Of a stretch of DNA of 64,000 nt, positions 55,111-64,000 are shown in pieces. A program made the translations under genes and the position numbers. Positions within the stretch are counted from its first letter, which is position 1. Each line of letters starts with the position of its first letter. This DNA is from Zygnema cylindricum. Lineage: Eukaryota > Streptophyta > Zygnematophyceae > Zygnematales > Zygnemataceae. Below the pieces are notes generated by a model, which saw only the letters and a program-made list of their open reading frames with translations, was not told where the DNA came from and made no database searches. The stretch spans positions 62,001-126,000 of the forward strand of contig JBBHKE010003298.1 of the NCBI GenBank assembly GCA_037447655.1, given 5' to 3'.

Positions 55111-55929
55111 AGATAAAAGAATCCTAACAGTGGGAAAACGAACTATAAGTGAGAAAGTCTCCTCATAATCAATACACTCTTTGTGGCTATAACCGTTAGC
55201 AAAATGTATAGCCTTATATCTCTCAATGGTAATATTAGGATTCAATTTTAATTTGAAGACCCACTTACAACTGATTAGTTTTTGATCCGGTGGAAGTTCC
55301 ACAACCTTCCACGTTTCATCCTCCATGATTGGTTTTATCTTATCATTCGCCGCAGCAATCCAGTAATCCTTTTTTGGAATGGAAAAAGACTCCTAAATGA
55401 TAAGAGGCTCCCCTATGCTGGCAAAAAAGGCACTCTCCACTCGTTCACCTCTTTGCCGGCTGCTTTGTCTTCTTCCCTCGGAAAATCTGAAGCTGGAACT
55501 GTTGGTCCCCGATATTGTCTCGGAGGAGGGGGAGGAGGAGGAGGAGTAGAAGGTGGAGTAGCAGCTGCTATAGCAAGGAAATCTGACTGCCCTAAACATT
55601 TGGCAGTCTAAATGTAGAGGAAGAGGAGGAGTTGATGATGACTTGAAGGGAGTTTGCTCAAGGATGATGTAATCTTGAATTCTCTCTTTTTTCTTTGCCT
55701 CATTTAAGCTAAAACCATCAAAAAATTGATTCTCTTCCTTGATATGAGTATTTTTGGCAATCTAAAGGGTATAGTTATGAGGTTTATACATTCTACATCC
55801 CACAGACACATCATCATAGCCTATAAAGTACTGAAGTACAAATTTTGGCTTGATCTTCCAAATCGGAATAACATATTGTCTCGAAGGTGGGGGAGTTTCG
55901 TTCATAGCCATTTTCAGCCATGAATGTAC

Positions 55930-56968
55930 CCTCGGAAGCACCACAGACCACCCCAAAACAACCTCCTTTGATTCCACTCAGAATTCTACAAAATAACCAA
56001 AACAAGCTGAAACTACTCAACCAGAGATTTATTAGAACACTAAGTATTCCCACCAATTTTTATATAACAATACCAAACCGAATAATCACAATACTCTGTC
56101 AAAGTTGCAGAAAAACAGCTTGCCAGAACTTTGATAAATATGACCAACTTCACAATGAAGCCCCAAGCAAACCAGACACACAATAGGTCTGCAAATTCGC
56201 CACAATATTGCCAATACAAAGAGGAACACACATGCAAAATTTCAGATAATTCTGCCAATAAAACTGAGAGCAATTCTCAGATGAAAATCCCAAAAAGGAG
56301 CAGAAACAGTTTCTGTCCAAAAAGTTCCTAAGTCTAGAATGACTAAGTCCTACAAATATACACTACAGCTTACTACTAACTGTACGGATGCATACCAGCC
56401 GTTCGTAATCAATCAACTACCTCTATTAATGTGAGTGTACCTGAAACCTACACTAATAATTAACACACAGGACAAAACATCGTTTAAATATTTACAAGTC
56501 TTACTAATTCCGTCAATCGAATCGGGACCGTCCAAAATAAGTATCTTGTGACGGACGCGATTTCGCGTCCCTCACCAAACTGACGGCGCCGCCGTCCGTA
56601 GCTCTTTTTCCGCATACTTGATGTCATGTCACACGGTCACACAATCACTTGACGAACTGATGCCACCTCACCAAAATTAATCCATACACGTGGCGTCCTT
56701 TCCACTCAATGCCTCTCATACACCACATGTATTCTGGAATATGTTCTCCTTTTTTTACCGACGAGTGTTTTGAGAATGTATTCGTCGGTGTTGTCCTTAC
56801 TAAGTCACCTTATCACCAATTTTGGTTTGTATTGAAAGCCCTTACTAAGTCACTGTAACTCCAATTTTTGTGTGTACTGAACTGGACTAACTGAAAGCAT
56901 TATAAGTCCACAAACTCTCTCTCTCTCACAATCGTCATAGAGAGGAGTAAAGATATCAAAAAACAACA
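55930..56968 (-). repeat. LTR of copia H (inner type)
   Basis: Starts TGTTGTTTTTTGATATC at 56,968 (minus). The first 253 bp equal the outer-type LTR at 53,515-53,263, but below 56,716 it diverges (GACGGACGCGATTTCGCGTC, CACGTGGCGTCC), though words such as ATGACTAAGTCCTAC are shared. The lower end near 55,930 is approximate. Confidence 0.65.
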
Positions 56969-59900
56969 CTCCCCTAAAGCTTTAGACTCAGCTAGCCACT
57001 TAAACCACATGCCTCTATCCAAAAGTATAATTTAGGTGCAGGTAATGGTTTGGTTTTCATGTCAACAACCATCTGCTCATGTGGTAAAAATTGAGTTTTA
57101 GAACTCTTCCCATAGCCTTCTCTCTCACAAAATGCAGCTTGATATCAATGTGTTTGCTCTTAAAGTGATAGCTAGGGCTAAACGCAACCGCAATGGCAAC
57201 TTGATTGTCACACCACACTTTTAGAGGTCTAGACTGCATAAACTTAAGCTCTTAAAGGAGAGATTTTACCCGAAGTAACTCCTTGACAACTGAGCTGGCC
57301 GCCATGTTTTCAACCTCCATAGTAGACTAATGTGTCACCTTTTGAAGTTTGTTGCTCCTGCAGCATATCCTACTTCCAATCTTTAGAGTATATCCGCTAG
57401 TAGAACATCGGCTTAGCATTTTTCCATAACTCGAATCACTCCAAGCCTGAATATTCACTTCTTCTCCACCGAGAGAGAGTCGGAGGTTTGAGTTCCTGCA
57501 AGGTAGCGAAAAACTATCTTTGCTGCCTCCTAGTGTAAAACTATCTTTGCTGCCTCCTAGTGTGATTTCTTTGGATTTTGCAGACTTTTGCTTAAAGCTC
57601 CAACAGTTATGCGATGTCCGATTGGGTACAGTTCATGAAATACATAAGACTCCCAACTATCTGTGTAAGGAATTGAGAACATAAAATCTGCCTCCCTTGA
57701 CTCCAAATAGTCCTTAACCACTACACCACCATCTGATTCCTTCCCTTCAAATATCTGTCTAAACTCCATAGGAGTAGCAATCCCTTTTGCATTTGACATG
57801 CCGAACCTTTCAAACATGTTCCCAATGGCTTCCTTCTGTGTTAATTAAATTAATCATTGTCTTTTTTCCTTTTTAACCTGAATTCCCAAAATGTACTTAA
57901 CCTCCCCTAAGTCTTTCATTTCAAACTGAGAAGTCAAAGTTGTTTTTATTTTGTTAATTTCATTTATGGATTTGCTCAAAAGCATCAAATCATCCACATT
58001 AACAACAATATATATTACTCTATCTTCCCCTTCCATTACATAAATTGAATGATTTAAACTCATTCTAGTAAAACCAAGATTACTAGAAACCCTTCCAGTT
58101 TCAGATTCCAGAGTTGTGGAACATGCTTCAAGCCTGCTATAGACCATAAAGGGAGTTTGCTTTGGACCATAAAGGGACTTCAACAGTTTATAGAATTGAT
58201 TTTCTTTCCTTTTTTTTGCATATCCCTCTGGTTGCTTCCTATGTAAAACTTCCTTTAGATCCCAATGCAAGAAAATCATTGTCACATCCATCTCATGCAG
58301 TTCCATATCCTCTGTTGCTGCCGTCCCTGTAAATCCCCATGGAAGAAAGTTGTTTTCATACCATCTGATGCAATTCCAATCCTCTCCTCTATTGCTGCCT
58401 CTGGCTGCTTCCGATATAACTTCCTCTAAATCCCCATGCAATAACGTGTTTTCACATCCATCTCATACATCTGTTTCCTATATATAACTTCCTCTAGATT
58501 CCGATGCAAGGACGTTGTTTTCACATCCATCTGATACAGTTCCATATCCTCTATTGCTGCTAGAGATAAAAGAATCCTAACAGTGGGAAAACAAACTACA
58601 GGTGAGAAAGTCTCTTCATAAACAATACCCTATTTTTGGCTATAACCCTTAACAACCAACCTAGTTTTATATTTTTCAATGGTAACATCAAGATACAACT
58701 TTAATTTAAAGAACCACTTACAATCGATCGCTTTCCAATTCGGTGGGATTCCACAAACTCCCACGTTTGAGCTTCATTATTGATTTTATCTCTTCATTTG
58801 CCGCAGCAATCCACTCATCTTTTTCAAGAATGGAAAAAGCGTTTTGAATGGTAAGAGGCTCTCCTTTACTTGTAGAGTAAGCATGGTCCACTCGGTCACC
58901 TCTCACCGGGCTGCTTTGTCTTCTTCTCCCCGGGAAATCTGAAGCGGGAACTGTTCGTCCCCGGTATTGTCTCGAAGGAGGGGGAGGAGGAGGAGGCGGA
59001 GGAGAAGGTGGTGTAGCAGCTGCAGCATGATAGCAATTTGATTGTCCAAAAATATTTGGCAGTCCAGAGGTAGAGGAGGAAGAGGAAGCTACGGATTGTT
59101 TAAAGTGAATCATCTCAAAAATGATGTATTCCTGCAATTTTTCTTGCTTTTCCGCCTCATTCAAGTGAAAAACGTCAATAGATTGATTTTCTTCCTTGAT
59201 ATGAACATTTTTAGCAATTTGAATAGTATTTTTCTAAGGATTGTACACTCTATATCCTAAAGATTCATCTTTATAGCCCAAAAATATGGCAGGTAGAGAT
59301 TTCGGACTGAGTTTCCAATTTGGAAGATTATCCAACACAAAACATTTACTTCCAAAGACTCTAAAGTGACTGACATTCGGCTTCTTTTCTATCCACATTT
59401 CATGAGGTGTTTCATCCTTTATAGATTTTGTTTCCATTATGTTTTTAATGTAAGAAGCACAATAAAAAGCTTCCCCCCAAAACTTTGGATCTAGACCTTT
59501 ATCCATTATCATAGATTTAGCACACTCGGTCAAAGTTCTATTGAGTCTTTCACCAACACCATTCTGTTCCAACACCATTCTGTTCCGAAATGCATGGAAC
59601 CGTAAACTCATGAGAAATTCTATTTTCTTTCAAATAATCACCAAACGTTTTTGATAGATACTCTCTACCGTTGTCAGACTGCAAAGCAAAGATCGATTTC
59701 CCGTGAAGTTTATTCGCCCATATTTGGTAATGTTTGAAGTGCATGAAGACCATACTCGTCTCCTTTATCAAAAACACATGGCTAGAACGTGAGAAGGCGT
59801 TCGTGAAGGTGACAAGGAATTTGCTACCACCAAGGGACGAAAATTTATCCTGTCACCATATATTCCCGTGGATAAGGTGGAGAAGATCCTTTGCTCGGTG

Positions 59901-61450
59901 ATTCGAATTTGTGGTAAAGGAAGTTTATGGAGCTTCCCGAGAGCAAAACCATCACAATCATGGGATTTTTTTTGACCAAGCTTGATACTTTCTATCATAT
60001 TAATCTTAACCATCTTTTCTAGCCAGTCAATGTGCACATGCTCAAGCCTTTTATGCCACATAGCATTTTCAGAAAAGACACTGGAGTACATAAAATCAAA
60101 TTTGTTAACTAGGTTCATCCTATACAACTTATTTGGGCCTGTAGTTCCCACTAAGGCTACTCTCCCATCTTTACTTACTTTTTTCTTGCCTTTGCTATGC
60201 AAAACATGAAATCCCCTATTTTTTGCAACTGAAGTAGAAAACAAGTTTTTCTTAAATTTTGGAATATATAAAACATCATGCAAAGTTCTTGTTACAGATC
60301 TACCGTCTATTTCAAAATACAGATCTATGCTACGTTTTTCATTTGCTTCAATTGTAGCACCACAAGCATAAAAAATATGACAAGTAGCGTTAGGTGTCAT
60401 ATCATTGAAATAGGATTTGTTCCAACACGTGTGAGGAACTTTCGGAATCCATAATCTATAAATTATCTTATCCCCTTTCTTAGATCTTCTCCCCCCCTCT
60501 ATTATCTTGGCGAGAGCAAAGAACTCGGTGTCTTCAGTTTTAGGCAAAGTGAAAACCTGTGATTTCTCCTTCTCCATCTCCTTCACTGGTTTTGGTTTTG
60601 TTTCTTCCGCTGAAAAAATCCCAGTTTGAATTGGAGACCTCCGTGTAAATGAAACTCCCTTCACTTTCCATCATTTGCGATAAAAACCTATTTTTTACGT
60701 TTTTATTTACAAAGGACAAGTTTTGAACAAATGACCATTGTTATAACAATAGACACATGTTTCATTTTGTTGAAAAGTCTAATTTCCGTGAAATCTGTTA
60801 TCTCTCTAAAAATGAGCATTGTATGCTAGTGCTGGCTTTCCAATGTTAAATGCTAATTGACTGGCCACTTTCTCTATAATATACTCATCGTTGCAGTTAG
60901 ATTTTAGTCTTTCTTTTCCAATTTTCTCAATTCATCTGAGGTTCCTTTATACTCATTTGGAAGCCCCCTCACTAAAATCATTGTCTGATGATATTCGAAA
61001 AAAAAACCACCTGATCATGCATTTTCTGCTACTAGAAATCTGAAATTATTATAATGTTCCACCATGGTTTATTACAATTTTCCACCATGCTTCCGCCTGT
61101 ATAATTGTATTCTCAGGTCTGCCCAGCTTTTGTAATCTCACGCTGTGCATTAGCTTTAGTATATGTCTTTCTCAAAGCATCCTAGATTTCTGATGAATTA
61201 GTAGCCCGAATATAGATCACATGCAACTCCGTAGAAATCATTAATTTTATCAAATGAGGAGCCTGTGCATTCTTTTGATCATAGATGGCTTCATTTCTAC
61301 CATAGATCCATTCACAACGTTAAAAAACTTCACTTGTACAAAGTAAGACCTGACAAGATCTACCCAATTTAAGTATTCTCTCCCATCAAAAACCGGAATT
61401 CGTGAAGGCGGGCCCCGTAACCTGTTGTTGCAAGACAACTGTTGGTACCA
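56969..61450 (-). mobile_element. Copia H2: gag to RNase H, nearly full length but degenerate
   Basis: Minus strand in copia order. Gag start (61,438: GREYLNWVDLVRSYF), zinc knuckle CVYCYNNGHLFKTC (near 60,757-60,715), protease remnant then DVLYIPKFKKNLFST, pre-integrase WHKRLEHVHIDW with CDGF (second zinc Cys lost), integrase core (LQSDNGREYLSK; GERLNRTLTECAKSM; FRVFGSKCFVLDNLPNWKL), a linker with a run of nine prolines, RT (58,441-57,854, NVDDLMLLSKS) and RNase H (57,239-57,057). A 16-bp tandem duplication (59,555-59,586) shifts the integrase frame. The stretch 56,716-58,531 is identical to 53,263-55,078. Confidence 0.85.
59555..59586. repeat. 16-bp tandem duplication in H2 integrase
   Basis: AACACCATTCTGTTCC occurs twice head to tail (59,555-59,570 and 59,571-59,586). 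It repeats the codons of the EQNGVGE motif and causes a +1 shift, which splits the integrase into two frames. Confidence 0.9.
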
Positions 61451-61459
61451 AAGACGACG

Positions 61460-62307
61460 AGGATGTAGGTGTAGTCATCTTATAATTAAAACAAGTAGGA
61501 AACTTCCACAAAAACCAGTCAAGAAAACAACAACTTCAGCAGTTGATAAATCACAAATGAGAGACAGAATACCTTTGAAAATCTAATACAATGTAGATGA
61601 CAACAAGAGGAACATACACAACATTTGTGAGACATACACAACATTTATGCTCACAGATCCGTGAGATATTCATAGATAAAATTACCAAAAAAAACATGTA
61701 CAGTTTTTGATACAACAATCGTTCCTAACTCTAAAAATAACAAAGTCCTACTCACATACACTAAAGCTTCACTAGTGAATGTACAAGGCATACCATCCGT
61801 ACAACTAACTACCTGATACTGCAAATACTATGCGTATACCCGAAATGAATAAGGTAGAAATGAACAAGGTATGTCAAACAGGAGAATCCTAACCTAATCA
61901 ACTAATCAAATGAAGACAAAAACCTGTTCAACCGAATACTGTCAACTACGTAGGGTTCTGTATTCCACGTCAGATCATCATGTATATGGTCCACTCTGAC
62001 CAGCATTTGTCGGCGATCTCTGTCTGCCGCTCACATACCAGATTCAGATCCGTAGGTGAACCTTTACGTGTCATTTCTTTCCTCAGGTGTATCCGTACAC
62101 CAACAGACGGATATTCTAGAATACATTTTCCCTTGTATCGACGCGTGTATTGAGAGTGTATTCAACAGTGCACTCCTTGCTGAGTCACTAAAACACCAAT
62201 TTTTTGTTTCGTACTGAACCGTACTTACTGTACACATTATAAGGCTTAAAACTCTCTCTCCCTCCCACCCGAGGTATAGAGAGGACTAAAGCTTTCCAAA
62301 AACAACA
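61460..62307 (-). repeat. 5' LTR of copia H2 (outer type, about 850 bp)
   Basis: Begins TGTTGTTTTTGGAAAGC at 62,307 (minus) and ends near 61,460, just before TTTGGTACCAACAG, a worn primer-binding-site-like sequence, and the gag start. It aligns along its length with the LTR at 52,641-53,515. Confidence 0.7.
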
Positions 62308-64000
62308 ATAACATCCCATGATCTTGCGCATCGATGGTCACCAATAATCACGCAAGGTGTTTTTTTTATGTTTTCGAGATATTCATGTACCTTAAATCTA
62401 GTGATCTTAGAACTGATCAACGATGATATCTCGTAAGGTTGGCATATTACGATAACAATTTGATTGCCTATTTGAGGAATGACACCCACTATTGGAGGAC
62501 ACACATAAAAATCATCAAAAGAGAAGTGACATGTTGGCTATCAATTGTGTGCGTTTCTTTCATAAACACCAATGCCTTACAAGACCTTCTCAGCAATGAA
62601 AACAAGATTTCTTTGGAGTTAGAAATCAAGACGTAATGTCTACTACTAAAGAGAAACATATTGCTTCTTATGCAACCATTTCATTAGTTTGATGGAGACG
62701 ATAAGTTTATAACTAAAGGCAGAAAATAATGTTTCACTTGACAACGTCGATTGTGTGAAATTATGAAATAACTTCTGGTCACCTTACAGCATTGAAATGA
62801 TGTTAAAAATCAAGGTCAAAGTTGTCTCGAATAAACGTATTGGTCCACTTTTATGAAAAATGCTCAACAATAAAATTGTGAATACAAGTGAAAGTTACAA
62901 ATGCAAAAAATTGTATGAGTATTCTTATTCTAGCAAAGAATCCTCCGCAAGTGACAAAGGTGTAACATGGTCGAGCATTATTAAACTAGTTAGGAAACAA
63001 TCCCATTTCAAAATAAAACGGCTAACAACCCACCAAATCTGATACTAATAGACGTACTTCATATTTTAATTTAATATAGCACAACAAAAACAATCAGAGG
63101 ATTCAAACTAACATAGAAAACTTTAAAAGATGAAACCTTAAAAAGTCCATACAACATGTAATGTATACCATCATTCCATCCTATTTTTTTGTATCTACGG
63201 TCAATTGGATGATAGCAAACGCTTTATGATAACACAATAAAACATAGCTGAATTTAAAGCCTTTTAGGTGGTGAGATTCTTGGTACCATCAAAAATTAAT
63301 TATTGCTTAAACACATCAACAATAATAGAAATTTAAGATCCACAACAAAGTATGGTGATTGGCAAGAAACATCTTGCAAAGGTAACTATTCAAATGCATA
63401 TTTTTATGCTCCACCCAGCATTAACAACTATGTGAATTAAATTCTAACAAGATCTTCCATGCTTTTAAACAAACACTTTCATAAAAAACTATCGAGACAA
63501 CAGAGCTCTTCATTGGTGTACCTTTTAAACGACCCGTTAGGGAGTATATTATTGGTTTAAACTAGCTCTTCCTCGTTTGGAATAGAGCGACACAATAAAA
63601 TTTTCTGCCTCACATTAATACCTTAGTGTTACATTCGCTTACTCTTTATCTTAACTGCTTTTTAATAAATTGTGAAATTGGAGAGTCATTCACAAACATC
63701 ACCCTGATCATATCCAATTTTTCTCACAAGTGGGAAATTTACTAAACACATTTGAAGCTTATAATGAATGATGTGAAGCAATGGAAAAACCATACTCATT
63801 TCCCTCCAAGATCCGTCATAAAACTTATATAAGCAATTTTTAAAGACACTTAAAAATACATTCAACAACGTAGCAAAAAGTAATTATTTTTTAGCTTCAG
63901 AAGCACAATGGAAGTACAAGAGTATGGAAGTACAAGAGTTAGTTGTATTAGCAATGCAGTTTGTGGGCATATACTGAGTTGTGTCCTAAATAGAAAGCTT
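62308..64000. other. AT-rich DNA, no gene supported
   Basis: The minus-strand frame 62,504-62,286 and plus-strand frame 62,439-62,636 overlap and neither shows a known motif. A 17-bp near repeat ATGGAAGTACAAGAGT is doubled at about 63,908-63,940. The 5' part of H1 that might be expected beyond the H2 LTR is not visible here. Confidence 0.4.

Larger units (their letters stand above)
53516..55930 (-). mobile_element. Copia H1: integrase end, RT and RNase H, degenerate
   Basis: Minus strand. Integrase C-terminal end (PPSRQYVIPIWKIKPKF, YFIGYDDVSVGCRMY; about 55,890-55,760), linker, RT (WVFKLKLNPNITIERYK, YEETFSLIVRF; YIVVNVDDLMLLSKS at about 54,560; GEVKYILGIQVKK), connection (PMEFRQIFEGKESDGG) and RNase H end (KVWCDNQVAIAVAFSP, HFKSKHIDIKLHFVREK). 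YVDD has become NVDD, stops and shifts are frequent, and the RT block near 54,774-55,110 is repeated. Upstream parts (gag, PR, most of IN) are missing: at about 55,930 it meets the next LTR. Confidence 0.85.

Noticed and set aside
62286-62636. Overlapping frames on both strands after the copia H 5' LTR
   Set aside because: No known motif, short, and in AT-rich DNA; most likely chance frames.

Overview
This is nuclear plant DNA (Viridiplantae). Two spliced genes encode typical plastid-targeted plant proteins, and almost everything else is transposable-element sequence: Ty1/copia retrotransposons in several states of decay and small non-autonomous DNA transposons that still show their terminal inverted repeats (TIRs) and target-site duplications (TSDs). 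I cannot name the species. Introns of about 70-900 bp, compact genes and dense nested copia elements fit many land plants, including non-seed plants. There is a 10-N assembly gap at 37,008-37,017.

Layout. 1-1,903: 3' end and 3' LTR of a copia element (family A, copy A1). 2,089-3,220 (minus): broken Myb/SANT-like gene. 4,477-7,232: non-autonomous hAT-like, mariner-like and PIF/Harbinger-like elements. 8,337-15,811 (minus): 17-exon acyl-activating enzyme of the AAE15/AAE16 type. 16,903-17,640: eroded non-LTR retroelement piece, then a 216-bp mariner-like MITE. 18,527-23,027 (plus): 7-exon RETICULATA-RELATED 5/6-type gene (DUF399 plus RETICULATA-like domain). 24,593-26,323: three more MITEs. 26,331-36,300: nested complex in which a minus-strand copia (family B) is split by a plus-strand copia (A2) and by a 935-bp Harbinger-like MITE. 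37,018-38,779: copia A3, inserted into another broken ORF (38,780-39,409) with LTR-like DNA behind it. 40,862-44,005: MITE cluster containing an inverted pair of Harbinger-like elements and a tandem array of three mariner-like elements. 44,835-45,206: first two exons of an apparent leucine-rich-repeat protein, cut off by TE sequence. 45,690-62,307: minus-strand copia fragments (A4, G, H), including an apparently identical 1,816-bp block present twice 3,453 bp apart. 62,308-64,000: AT-rich DNA with no gene I can support.

The two intact genes are divergent (starts 2.7 kb apart) and both products should act in plastids: one activates fatty acids, the other belongs to a family of chloroplast-envelope proteins affecting leaf development. 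The rest is a record of insertion and recombination. The most informative signals are the frame-preserving MITE insertion, the triple MITE array with identical spacers, the copia mosaic at 52.6-62.3 kb, a 57-bp perfect palindrome inside one MITE, and Pol III-like A/B boxes at the same offset in three copia LTRs. I found no wholly new system that I could defend.
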